From Devosia geojensis (GTDB lineage Bacteria; Pseudomonadota; Alphaproteobacteria; Rhizobiales; Devosiaceae), in the NCBI RefSeq assembly GCF_000969415.1, contig NZ_JZEX01000124.1, positions 1-64,000 of the forward strand: DNA of 64,000 bases. Direction: 5' to 3'. The notes below the pieces were generated by a model that saw only the letters and a program-made list of their open reading frames with translations, was not told the DNA's origin and ran no database searches. This document shows, piece by piece, positions 26,056 through 33,880 of this stretch. Within the stretch, counting starts at the first letter, position 1, and each line of letters starts with the position of its first letter. Both the position numbers and the translations under genes were made by a program.

Positions 26056-26980
26056 CCCCGGCGACCTCCTGGTCATCCCCTTCGACGACTGGATCAACGA
26101 TTTCGTACGCGGCTGGCTGGTGCCCAATTTCCGCCCCGCGTTCCGTGCGGCGCAGGTGCCCATCACGTTCGTGCTCGGCTGGCTCGACGATTTCTTCAAC
26201 ATGCTCCCGATGCTGCTCACCACCGGTGTCTTCGCGCTCGCCGCGTGGAAATGGGCGGGCCGGGGCATGGCGATCTTCACCCTCGTCGGCTTTGCCTTCA
26301 TCGACATGATCGGGCTGTGGCCGCAGACCATGACGACGCTCGCCATGATCATCACCTCGGTGCTGTTCTGCGCGGTGATCGGCATACCCGTGGGGATCCT
26401 CGCCGCCCGCAGCGACACGACCTGGAAGGTCGTGCGCCCGATCCTCGACATCATGCAGACCATACCCTCCTTCGTTTACCTGGTGCCGATCGTCATGCTG
26501 TTCGGTGTCGGCATGGCGCCGGGGATCATCGCGACCATCATCTTCGCCCTGCCCCCGATCGTACGGCTGACCAACCTCGGCATCCGCAACGTGCGCTCCG
26601 ATCTCGTCGAGGCGGCGCAGGCCTTCGGCTCGACCGGCTGGCAGATGCTCGTCGACCTGCAGATTCCGCTCGCCATGCGCACCATCATGGCCGGCCTCAA
26701 CCAGACGCTGATGCTGGCCCTCTCGATGGTGGTCATCGCCGCCTTGATCGGTGCGGGCGGGCTCGGTCTCGTCGTCAACACCGGCCTCGGGCGTCTCGAC
26801 GTCGGCGGCGCGACGGCCGGGGGCGTCGGCATCGTCATCCTCGCCATCGTCCTCGACCGCATCACCCAGGGTCTCGGCGAGCAGAACCAGACGAGGACCG
26901 TTTCCCTGCGCGAGGTCCTTGGCAATCTCATCCGCTTCAGGGGCACCCGCCCCGTCGGCGACACCGAAAAGGCAGCCTGA
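26048..26980 (+). CDS. proW: Glycine betaine ABC transporter permease
   Basis: A 310-residue inner-membrane permease. About six to seven helices are visible. The ATPase-coupling EAA loop reads VEAAQAFGSTGWQMLVDLQIPLAMRTIMAG, as in ProW, and PSFVYLVPIVMLFGVGMAPGIIATI is the conserved helical block. It overlaps proV by 8 bp. It is followed after 123 bp by the binding protein proX; the gap contains two hairpins that may affect relative expression. Export and osmosensing partners are those of the same operon. Confidence 0.95.
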   Translation: MFSPGDLLVIPFDDWINDFVRGWLVPNFRPAFRAAQVPITFVLGWLDDFFNMLPMLLTTGVFALAAWKWAGRGMAIFTLVGFAFIDMIGLWPQTMTTLAMIITSVLFCAVIGIPVGILAARSDTTWKVVRPILDIMQTIPSFVYLVPIVMLFGVGMAPGIIATIIFALPPIVRLTNLGIRNVRSDLVEAAQAFGSTGWQMLVDLQIPLAMRTIMAGLNQTLMLALSMVVIAALIGAGGLGLVVNTGLGRLDVGGATAGGVGIVILAIVLDRITQGLGEQNQTRTVSLREVLGNLIRFRGTRPVGDTEKAA

Positions 26981-26994
26981 CGCTGCCCGGTCAT

Positions 26995-27040
26995 GAAGCG
27001 GCGACCGCGCCGCTTCTATGTTCCGCGCCTTCTTGCGCGG
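26995..27040 (+). repeat. Two hairpins between proW and proX
   Basis: Hairpin 1: GAAGCGGC-N6-GCCGCTTC (26995-27016). Hairpin 2: CCGCGC-N6-GCGCGG (27023-27040). Neither is followed by a T run, so they look like mRNA-stability or expression-balancing structures rather than terminators. Confidence 0.5.
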
Positions 27041-27103
27041 CTCTTCGCATGGCGGATTTTCCGTCCATTCACGAACCAAGAAGAAAAAGGAGACAAAAAC
27101 ATC

Positions 27104-28120
27104 ATGTTCCGTCTCAAGAATACCCTTGCGGCGCTTTCCGCTGCGGCTCTGCTCGGAACCGCACCGGTGGCGGCGCTCGCTCAGGACAATCCGGGCGAGG
27201 GCGTATCCGTCGTCATGGCCCAGCCCACCTGGGATACCGGCTGGTTCCATACCGAGATCTACCGCCAGCTTCTCCAGGAGCTCGGCTACGAGGTGGCGCC
27301 CGCCATCACGCTCGACAACCCGCCCTTCTACCAGTCCGTGGCGCAGGGCGACGTGACCCTCTGGGTCGACGGATGGTTCCCCCTCCACAACACCTATGAG
27401 CCGATCTTTTCCGAGGGCGCCGAGGTCGTCGGCGCGGTCGCCGAGGGCGGCGCGCTCGAGGGTTATCTGATCAACGCCTCGGCCGCCGAGGAATTCGGCA
27501 TCACCTCGCTCGAGGACTTCAAGCGCGACGAGGTCAAGGCCGCGTTCGACCGCGATGGCGATGGTCGCGCCGACATGGTCGCCTGTCCGCCGGGCTGGGG
27601 CTGCGAGATCAACATCGAGCACCACCTCGACGCCTATGAGCTGCGCGAACACATCAACCCCATCAAGGCCGGCTACGCCGCCTCGATGGCCGATGCGGTC
27701 GCCGCCTATGAGAACGGCGAGAACATCCTCTTCTACACCTGGACCCCGAACTGGACGGTCAACGAGCTGGTTCCGGGCGAGGATGTCGTGTGGATCGAGG
27801 TGCCCGAAGTCGACTTGCCCGACATGGAGCTCGCCGACGCGGCCGTGCGCGAAGGCGTTGCCGGCTGCGTCAACGATCCCTGCATGCTGGGCTTTCCGGC
27901 CAACGACATCGTTCCGGTAGTCAACTCGGCGTTCCTCGCCGACAACCCTGCCGTCGGCGCGCTGCTCGAAGCCGTCGAGATCCCGCTCGATGACATCTTC
28001 GAACAGAACGCGGCGATGAACGCCGGCGACGACGACATCGAGGCCCAGGCCGCCCAGTGGATCGAAGACCACCGCGAAGCCGTCGACGGCTGGCTCGAGA
28101 CCGCACGCGCGGCCTCCTAG
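27104..28120 (+). CDS. proX: Glycine betaine-binding periplasmic protein
   Basis: A 338-residue substrate-binding protein. Signal peptide residues 1-26 (FRLKNTLAALSAAALLGTAPVAALAQ). The mature protein has AQPTWDTGWFHTEIYRQLLQELGY, with aromatic residues that in ProX-like proteins cage the quaternary ammonium group, QGDVTLWVDGWFPLHNTY and VACPPGWGCEINIEHHL. RBS AAGGAG lies 11 bp before the ATG. It closes the proVWX operon and is followed by repeat C and a strong terminator. Its TAG stop is the start of repeat C. Confidence 0.95.
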   Translation: MFRLKNTLAALSAAALLGTAPVAALAQDNPGEGVSVVMAQPTWDTGWFHTEIYRQLLQELGYEVAPAITLDNPPFYQSVAQGDVTLWVDGWFPLHNTYEPIFSEGAEVVGAVAEGGALEGYLINASAAEEFGITSLEDFKRDEVKAAFDRDGDGRADMVACPPGWGCEINIEHHLDAYELREHINPIKAGYAASMADAVAAYENGENILFYTWTPNWTVNELVPGEDVVWIEVPEVDLPDMELADAAVREGVAGCVNDPCMLGFPANDIVPVVNSAFLADNPAVGALLEAVEIPLDDIFEQNAAMNAGDDDIEAQAAQWIEDHREAVDGWLETARAAS

Positions 28121-28200
28121 AGCGCTTCAGGAAAAGTGGACACCACTTTTCCGGTTCGAAAACGCGACAAAACCAAACTTGGAGCAGAACGGATGCGCTG
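28117..28200. repeat. Dispersed repeat C (GGAAAAGTGGACACC family), copy 1
   Basis: CTAGAGCGCTTC at the left edge, then a palindromic core GGAAAAGTGG-ACA-CCACTTTTCC and the conserved tail GGTTCGAAAACGCGACAAA. The first CTAG overlaps the proX stop. The right edge is near GATGCGCTG. Copies 2 and 3 are at 51359 and 59158. Confidence 0.75.
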
Positions 28201-28225
28201 ACACCCATTGCATAAAAGTTCTGCC

Positions 28226-28250
28226 AACCGGGCCCATGGGCCCGGTTTTT
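28226..28250 (+). terminator. Rho-independent terminator of proVWX
   Basis: AACCGGGCCC-ATG-like loop-GGGCCCGGTTTTT: a perfect stem followed by five T on the plus strand. The T run touches the stop codon of the convergent second ProX-like gene. Confidence 0.88.
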
Positions 28251-29334
28251 ATTGCTGGACCGGGTTTCCGACCCAGCCCGACCAGATGTCCTCATGCTCG
28301 GCCACGAACCGGTCTGCGATTGCCGCAGGCGTCGCGCCCGGCGTGTTGAGCTCGGCGAGCAGCGCATTCATCTGCGCGAGCGGAATGCTGGCGCGCTGGA
28401 AATAACCGGCGACCTCTGGCGCCTGCGTGAACACCCATTCGGCGAGCGCCACGACCACCGTCTCGGCCGGAAAGGACGAGACGGCCGGGCTCGCGCACGC
28501 AACCTGCGCCAGGCACCGCATCGCCTCGGCGTCATAGGCGCCCATGTCGAGCGCGCGCATGTCGAACTGGGCGATCACCGCGTTGGGCGCCCAGTAGTAG
28601 GCGACGAACGGCTCGCGCCGGCTGACGGCCTCGGCGATGATCCGGTCCATCTCGAAGCGGTTGGCCGGCTCGACGACCTCGAACCGCTCGCCAAGGTCGA
28701 GCGCTCGCATGAGGTTGCGGTTGACGACCGCGCACCCCCAGTCCGGCGGACAGGAGACGAAGCGCGGCGTGCTCTCCCCACCCGAAAAGGCGGTGGACGC
28801 GGCAAGCGCCGCGGCGCCCGTCAGGTCCGGGTGCTCGGCAACGAGATATCCGGGCACGTACCAGCCCTCGAAAACCTGCGTGTCGTAGGTATTGGCGGCC
28901 GCGCGCACGGTCTGCGTCTTGATCGACTGGTTCCACACCTCGGCGATCCGCCCGATCCACATCTCCGGCGCCACGGCCGGCTGGCCGGTGCTGGCCATGG
29001 ACGAGCCGCTGCCGGCCATGTCGCCGGGCACGACCTCGGCCCGGCAGCCGAAGTGTTCGGAAACCAGGCGCGCGTGGATCTCGGCCAGCACCGCCGACGA
29101 CGGCCACTGCATGGCCGCGATGGTCAGGGACCGTCCGCCGCACGGGGCCTGCTGCGCCGCGCCCGATGCCGCATCCTGCGCCTGGTCGAGCACGATCACC
29201 CCTTCCTGCGCGGCCACGCTCCAACCCAGCGTCGAAAGACCCAGGGCAAGCACCGCCGCGCCCGTTAAGCACCGCAGGAGCTTGCGCGCGCATGACGCAT
29301 AAGTCCCGTGACTCTCAAATGAAAAGTGTGCCAA
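28249..29334 (-). CDS. Second ProX-like (OpuAC) substrate-binding protein
   Basis: A 361-residue protein with an OpuAC/ProX-type ligand-binding domain, convergent to proVWX. Similarity to the adjacent ProX is seen in RFVSCPPDWGCAVVNRNLMRA versus CPPGWGCEINIEHHL, and YYWAPNAVIAQFDMRAL versus FYTWTPNWTVNELV. A hydrophobic stretch LTGAAVLALGLSTLGWSVAAQ acts as signal peptide. No ATG opens the frame close by; a TTG at 29334 behind GGAGG is the best start, giving a slightly long signal n-region. It has no permease or ATPase of its own here, so it probably docks on ProVW or serves as a sensor. Ligand unknown. Confidence 0.8.
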   Translation of the reverse strand: MAHFSFESHGTYASCARKLLRCLTGAAVLALGLSTLGWSVAAQEGVIVLDQAQDAASGAAQQAPCGGRSLTIAAMQWPSSAVLAEIHARLVSEHFGCRAEVVPGDMAGSGSSMASTGQPAVAPEMWIGRIAEVWNQSIKTQTVRAAANTYDTQVFEGWYVPGYLVAEHPDLTGAAALAASTAFSGGESTPRFVSCPPDWGCAVVNRNLMRALDLGERFEVVEPANRFEMDRIIAEAVSRREPFVAYYWAPNAVIAQFDMRALDMGAYDAEAMRCLAQVACASPAVSSFPAETVVVALAEWVFTQAPEVAGYFQRASIPLAQMNALLAELNTPGATPAAIADRFVAEHEDIWSGWVGNPVQQ

Positions 29335-29440
29335 AGTCCCCCTCCAGCGGGGCACGGGGGCGTGCCTCCGATCATTGTTCGCGCCCAGCAATGCGGCAAG
29401 GAAAGCCGTCGGGCGCGGGCATGCAAATAGAGGGACATCT

Positions 29441-30640
29441 ATGCAAAAGTTCAAGACAAGCCTTTCGTTCGCCGTGGCAGCCGCCGTGTTCGCCGCTGCA
29501 GCGCCGGCGCTGGCCGCGGACGTCAAGCTCGGCTTCATCGGCGGCTTCACCGGTCCGATCGAAAGCCTGACCCCGCCGATCTTCGCGGGCGCCGAACTGG
29601 TCGTCGAGCAGGTCAACGCGCAGGGCGGCATCCTCGACGGGACGCTCTCCATCGTTTCGGCTGACGGCGCGTGCGACGCGACCGCCGCGGCGGCCGCTGC
29701 CGACCGCGTGATCAACACCGAGAACGTCACCGCCGTCGTCGGCGCGCTCTGCACCGGTGAAACCATCGGCGCGTTCAACGGTTCGGGTCTGGGGGCCGGC
29801 GTCGTCTTCGTCTCCCCGGCCTCCTCGGCTCCGGCGCTGACGACTCTCGAGGACAACGACCTCGTCTTCCGCACCACGCCGTCCGATGCGCTGCAGGGCG
29901 TCAAGATGGCCGACCTGCTGCTCGCCAGGGGCGTCAACGACATCGCCATCACCTACGTCAACAACGACTATGGCAAGGGCTTCGCCGACGCGCTGTCGGC
30001 CGCCTTCACCGAAGGCGGCGGGACGGTGGCCGCCAACGTCGCCCATGAGGAAGGCAAGGCCGACTACCGCGCCGAGCTCGGCAACCTCGTTGCCTCGCAG
30101 AACCTCGTGATCCTCGCCTATGCCAATGCCTCGGGCCAGACGATCCTGCGCCAGGCGGTCGAGAGCGGCAACTTCACCACCTTCGTGGGTGGCGACGGCA
30201 TGGTCGGTGACGATCTCCTGACCGGCATCGATGCCGCTTCTGTCGAGGGCCTGATCGCGACCCGCGCCGGCGCGCCGACGGGCGAATCGGTCGACCTTTA
30301 CCAGCAGCTCGCCAACGAAGCCGGTATCGAAGCCAACGCGACCTATGCGCCGCAAGCCTATGACGCCGCATTCCTCCTGGCGCTCGCCATCGAGAAGAAC
30401 GGCTCGGGCAGCCGCGAGGGCCTCTCGCAGGCGCTGCGCGATGTCGCGTCCGCTCCCGGCGAGATCATCCGCCCGGGCGAATGGCAGAAGGCCAAGGAGC
30501 TCATCGCGGCCGGCACCGACATCAACTATGAGGGCGCTGGCGGCGCGCTCGACTTCGACGAGGCCGGCGATGTCGAAGGCATCATCGTCGAGCTCGCAGT
30601 CGAAGGCGGCGCCTTCGTCGAGAAGGGCGCGATCGAGTAA
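29441..30640 (+). CDS. livK: Branched-chain amino-acid ABC transporter binding protein
   Basis: A 399-residue periplasmic protein of the Leu/Ile/Val-type (Peripla_BP_6). Signal peptide residues 1-25 ending APALAA. The mature start ADVKLGFIGGFTGPIESLTPPI is typical, and VVGALCTGETIGAFNG and FVSPASSAPALTTLEDNDLVFRTTPSD are hallmark blocks. Three or so cysteines occur. The permease and ATPase genes of the class (livMHFG) lie 2 kb away on the opposite strand, so the binding protein is not in the same operon. RBS AGAGGGA. The ligand could be another amino acid or an aromatic compound. Confidence 0.88.
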   Translation: MQKFKTSLSFAVAAAVFAAAAPALAADVKLGFIGGFTGPIESLTPPIFAGAELVVEQVNAQGGILDGTLSIVSADGACDATAAAAAADRVINTENVTAVVGALCTGETIGAFNGSGLGAGVVFVSPASSAPALTTLEDNDLVFRTTPSDALQGVKMADLLLARGVNDIAITYVNNDYGKGFADALSAAFTEGGGTVAANVAHEEGKADYRAELGNLVASQNLVILAYANASGQTILRQAVESGNFTTFVGGDGMVGDDLLTGIDAASVEGLIATRAGAPTGESVDLYQQLANEAGIEANATYAPQAYDAAFLLALAIEKNGSGSREGLSQALRDVASAPGEIIRPGEWQKAKELIAAGTDINYEGAGGALDFDEAGDVEGIIVELAVEGGAFVEKGAIE

Positions 30641-30666
30641 TCGATCGTCCGCCCCATCTCATGCCG

Positions 30667-30693
30667 AGGCCCGGGAGCGATCCCGGGCCTTTT
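30667..30693 (+). terminator. Rho-independent terminator after livK
   Basis: AGGCCCGGGA-GCGA-TCCCGGGCCT followed by TTT. Perfect 10-bp stem between livK and the methyltransferase gene. Confidence 0.75.
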
Positions 30694-30711
30694 CGTCGAA
30701 AGGGATCACCA

Positions 30712-31302
30712 ATGCCGGACAAGCGGACGTTGCGCTTCTATGCCGAGAATGCCGCGACCTACGCCAGCCGCTCGCGCGGACTGCCCGGCGAGCGGTTGGC
30801 GGATTTTCTGGCGAGCCTCCCGCCCGGCGCCTCCATTCTCGAACTCGGCACCGGCGGCGGCCAGGATGCGGCCGCTATGCTGGCGCAGGGCTTCGACGTC
30901 ACCCCGACCGACGCTTCGCCAGAACTCGCCGTCGAAGCCGAAAAGCTCCTTGGCCGACCGGTGAAGGTCATGCGTTTCGACGAACTCGACGCCGACGCCT
31001 CCTATGACGGGGTCTGGGCCAGCGCCTGCCTTCTCCATGCCCCGGTCGAGGAACTGACCGATGACCTTCGCCGTATCCATCGCGCCCTGAGACCGGGCGG
31101 GCGGTTCTTCGCGAGCTTCAAGGCGGGCGACGGTCCCGGCTATGACGGCCTCGGGCGCTATTACAACTATCCGAGCCGCGAGACCCTGCTCGCCCATTAT
31201 CGCGACGCCGCCGGCTGGTCGATCCTCGATATCGAGGAGCACGACGGCGGCGGCTATGACGGCCAGCCGACCCGCTGGCTGGGGGTCATGGCTCGGAAGT
31301 AA
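30712..31302 (+). CDS. SAM-dependent methyltransferase (small, class I)
   Basis: A 196-residue methyltransferase. SILELGTGGGQDAAAMLAQGFDVTPTDASPE is motif I and II of the class I fold. DGVWASACLLHAPVEEL and RIHRALRPGGRFFASFKAG follow. The C-terminus SRWLGVM-like DGGGYDGQPTRWLGVMARK is typical of a group often acting on tellurite or small molecules, but specificity is unknown. The start ATG at 30712 directly follows livK's terminator. Its last 17 bp overlap the end of the convergent RES toxin gene. Confidence 0.82.
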   Translation: MPDKRTLRFYAENAATYASRSRGLPGERLADFLASLPPGASILELGTGGGQDAAAMLAQGFDVTPTDASPELAVEAEKLLGRPVKVMRFDELDADASYDGVWASACLLHAPVEELTDDLRRIHRALRPGGRFFASFKAGDGPGYDGLGRYYNYPSRETLLAHYRDAAGWSILDIEEHDGGGYDGQPTRWLGVMARK

Positions 31303-31963
31303 GGCGCTTCACCACGATCTGCCGCTCGTCGCGGCGCACGGTGACCTCCAGATGCTCGGCCTGCACGACGTCGAGCACCTTGCTCGGCCGGTAGGCGACG
31401 ACGTTGACGCCGCCGGCATGACGCAGGCTGTCGTAGACGATGCCGTCGGCACCGGCCTTGCGCAGGCCCTCCCCGAACGCCTGGGAAGCGGCATAGTCGT
31501 CGCAGGCGTAGACCTGCGGCATGTCCGTCACCCTGGCGCGGATGTCGCGGTAGCGCCCGTCGAGCCGGGCGCTGTAGGCGCGATAGCGGCGGGTGAGCTC
31601 GGGCTTCCGGCGCGCGAAGGCCTCGCGCCTGAGGTGGTGGCCGACCTCGGCGACGGCAGTCTCGATGCGGGCCGCCGCATACCAGGCGCCCAGGTCCGGT
31701 CCGGCAAAGCGGGTCCCGCCCGGCGGGGCGTGCAGGAACGCGGCCATGACGATCGAGGAATTGGGCCGGCCGAACACCCATTCGCGGCGCGGCAGGCGTG
31801 CGACGCGCTCGGCGACCAGCCGGTCGTTGGTCCAGCCGGCAAGCTCCATCACCGCCTCGAGGTCGGCGGCGCGTGTGACGGTGTCGAAAAGCCCGACGGG
31901 CGGAAAGCGCGACGGGATCAGCCGGTGACTAGGCTGCGGCGCGGCGGTCTCGGGCACTCTCAC
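31286..31963 (-). CDS. RES-domain toxin
   Basis: A 225-residue RES family toxin, a group shown for several members to degrade NAD+. The name-giving residues fall in GRPNSSIVMAAFLHAPPGGTRF and GAWYAAARIETAVAEVGHHL, which resembles the Arg-Tyr-Glu core region. It is longer at the N-terminus than minimal RES domains. The gene overlaps the upstream Xre antitoxin by 4 bp, the standard antitoxin-first order of the RES/Xre type II system. The 3' end overlaps the convergent methyltransferase by 17 bp. Confidence 0.87.
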   Translation of the reverse strand: MRVPETAAPQPSHRLIPSRFPPVGLFDTVTRAADLEAVMELAGWTNDRLVAERVARLPRREWVFGRPNSSIVMAAFLHAPPGGTRFAGPDLGAWYAAARIETAVAEVGHHLRREAFARRKPELTRRYRAYSARLDGRYRDIRARVTDMPQVYACDDYAASQAFGEGLRKAGADGIVYDSLRHAGGVNVVAYRPSKVLDVVQAEHLEVTVRRDERQIVVKRLTSEP

Positions 31964-32511
31964 CGCCAGACGATCTCCGCATCGGCGAGCGGCGCGAAGT
32001 CCGTGTCGATCGCATTGGGCGGCATGTAGAGCCCGCCGCGCGCCGCATCGAGGAAGCGCCGCACGGTCAGCAGCCCGTCGAGCGTGCCGCCGGTGACGAG
32101 GGCCATGGGCGGCTGGCCGCCGAAGATCGGGGCGTCATGCGGATCGGTGAGCCACTCGACGCCCTCCGCCTCACTCTCAAAGAGGACGCCGAGCGCTTGA
32201 TGGATACCCAGGATCGCCGAAAGGCGCGTCAGCGCATCGACGTCGAGAGTTATGGAACCATGCTCGCGCGCTTGTCTGGCCCAGTTGTGGTAGGTCGAGC
32301 GCGAAGGATAGCCGAGCACCAGCCGCCGCTGCTCCTCGTTGAGGCCCCAGAGATCGGCGATGGCAAGGAACGTGCGCAGCGCCGGAGCGGAGAGCCGCTT
32401 GCGGTTGGCGGGGGCGAAACGAGTGACATCGAGCATCGCGGCCCCTCCCGAAACGAAGCCGGCCTGCGGTGCCTCCGAAAACCCGAGTTGCTTGACATTC
32501 GACCGGGGCAT
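31960..32511 (-). CDS. Xre/MbcA/ParS-type antitoxin of RES toxin
   Basis: A 183-residue antitoxin. Its N-terminal half holds a DNA-binding region with WGLNEEQRRLVLGYPSRSTYHNW (Xre-like helix-turn-helix), and the C-terminal half (DGLLTVRRFLDAARGG) matches the MbcA/ParS/Xre toxin-binding domain. It is translated just before the RES toxin with a 4-bp overlap. Two 12-bp dyads at 32530-32558 lie 18-47 bp upstream, presumably its operator. Start MPRSNVKQLGF is preceded by GGAGGC on the minus strand. Confidence 0.86.
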   Translation of the reverse strand: MPRSNVKQLGFSEAPQAGFVSGGAAMLDVTRFAPANRKRLSAPALRTFLAIADLWGLNEEQRRLVLGYPSRSTYHNWARQAREHGSITLDVDALTRLSAILGIHQALGVLFESEAEGVEWLTDPHDAPIFGGQPPMALVTGGTLDGLLTVRRFLDAARGGLYMPPNAIDTDFAPLADAEIVWR

Positions 32512-32529
32512 GACGGCCTCCTTGCATTA

Positions 32530-32558
32530 TCCGAATTGGGATATAGTCCAATTTTGGA
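32530..32558. promoter_or_regulatory. Two 12-bp operator-like dyads upstream of Xre-RES
   Basis: TCCGAATTGGGA (32530-32541) and TCCAATTTTGGA (32547-32558) follow a common TCCRAWTTKGGA pattern, spaced 17 bp centre to centre. A further CTTGCATT / AATGCAAG pair (32521-32528, 32562-32569) encloses them. Antitoxin autoregulation is inferred. Confidence 0.55.
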
Positions 32559-32590
32559 CAAAATGCAAGAAGGCCGGGTTCGGTTGCCTG

Positions 32591-33880
32591 TCAAGCCTCC
32601 CGCCTGATCGTCTCCGGCAACAGGCCCTTGGGCGCGAAGCGCAGGGAAATGCTGATGACGAGGCCGAGGACGAATACGCGCATCTGCGCCGAGCGCGATT
32701 CGATCTCCGGGATCGGCCCCCAGCCGACGTTGGTCGACCAGGCGCTGACGACATCGAAGATCGAGCGGGCGAGCGGCTCCGAGATCATCCAGATGAAATA
32801 GATGAGCACGGCGCCGAGCAGCGCGCCCCAGTTGTTGCCCGCTCCCCCGACGATGACCATCACCCAGATGAGGAAGGTATGGTTGATCGGCTGGTAGCTC
32901 GATGGGTCCTGGATCTGCACGAACGAGACGAGGATCGCCCCGCCGATGCCCATCAGCACCGAGCCGAAGACGAAGATCTCGAGCTGGCGGGCGGTGACGT
33001 TCTTGCCCATGGAAGCGGCCGAGACGTGATTGTCGCGGATGGCGCGCATCATGCGTCCCCATGGCCCTCCATAGGCGCGCTGGATGAGGAAGAACGCGAT
33101 GGCGAGGACGAGGAGCACCAGCACCAGGAACCCGCCCCGCGCCAGGATCAAGGAGGTGGCGAGATCGTTGCCGGCCGCCTGGTAGGCCTGCGGCTGCGGT
33201 ACGGGCCAGGGAATGGGCGAAACGGTGAGCGTGCCGCGCGTCAGCCAGTCCATGTTCTTGATCAGCGCGCGGATGATCTCGGAAATGCCGATGGTGGCGA
33301 TGGCAAGATAGTCGGTGCGCAAACCGAGGCAGATCTTGCCGACGATGAAGGCGACGCCCGCCGCCAGCACGCCGCCGAAGAGCCAGCCGAGCACCGGATG
33401 CGCCCCGAGGCCCCCGACCCAGCCGCCGCCGGCCGCGGATTCGATATAGGCCGCCGCCGGATCGAGCTGGCTGCGATAGAGGCAATAGGCGATGAACCAG
33501 GCAAGGACCGTGACGGCGACATGCCAGCCGCCGGAGATGCCGAGCTTTTTCGATTGCCGCGCCGTGATGACGAGCAGCGCGCCGGCGCCGAACGCGATCA
33601 ACGCCCGGCCCAGCATCCATGGCCCGTCGCCCGCCCAGAACTGGGCGTTGACCGGGTACGAGATGAAGGTGACGGCAAAGCCGCCGAGCATCATGAAGCC
33701 CATGATGCCGAAGTTGAAGAGCCCGCCATAGCCCCACTGGATGTTGAGGCCCATCGCGATCAGCGCATAGGCGGCCGCTTCCACGAGGCGCGAGGAGGTG
33801 AACGGGGCGCCCAGCGCCCAGCCGACGGCGAGGATGAGGACGAAAAGCCCGAAGAAGAGGGTCAGTGAACGACGGATCAT
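32591..33880 (-). CDS. livM: Branched-chain amino-acid ABC transporter permease LivM
   Basis: A 429-residue inner-membrane permease with about ten helices. LRTDYLAIATIGISEIIRALIKN and the coupling block WGRMMRAIRDNHVSAASMGKNVTARQLEIFVFGS are LivM signatures. The ATG at 33880 overlaps the livH stop by 4 bp. It is longer than E. coli-type LivM cores because of an extra helical segment near residues 120-170. Last gene of the livG-livF-livH-livM run. Confidence 0.93.
   Translation of the reverse strand: MIRRSLTLFFGLFVLILAVGWALGAPFTSSRLVEAAAYALIAMGLNIQWGYGGLFNFGIMGFMMLGGFAVTFISYPVNAQFWAGDGPWMLGRALIAFGAGALLVITARQSKKLGISGGWHVAVTVLAWFIAYCLYRSQLDPAAAYIESAAGGGWVGGLGAHPVLGWLFGGVLAAGVAFIVGKICLGLRTDYLAIATIGISEIIRALIKNMDWLTRGTLTVSPIPWPVPQPQAYQAAGNDLATSLILARGGFLVLVLLVLAIAFFLIQRAYGGPWGRMMRAIRDNHVSAASMGKNVTARQLEIFVFGSVLMGIGGAILVSFVQIQDPSSYQPINHTFLIWVMVIVGGAGNNWGALLGAVLIYFIWMISEPLARSIFDVVSAWSTNVGWGPIPEIESRSAQMRVFVLGLVISISLRFAPKGLLPETIRREA

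Noticed and set aside
25895..28072. 725-codon open frame on the minus strand
   Set aside because: Antisense to proV, proW and proX, which have full family motifs.
28532..29293. ATG-started minus-strand frame at 29293 as the start of the second ProX-like gene
   Set aside because: It is in a different frame from the OpuAC domain and encodes an Arg/Gly-rich shadow. The TTG at 29334 fits the real frame.
32250..33737. 495-codon minus-strand frame overlapping livM and Xre
   Set aside because: A shifted-frame shadow of livM; composition Arg-rich and no transporter motif.
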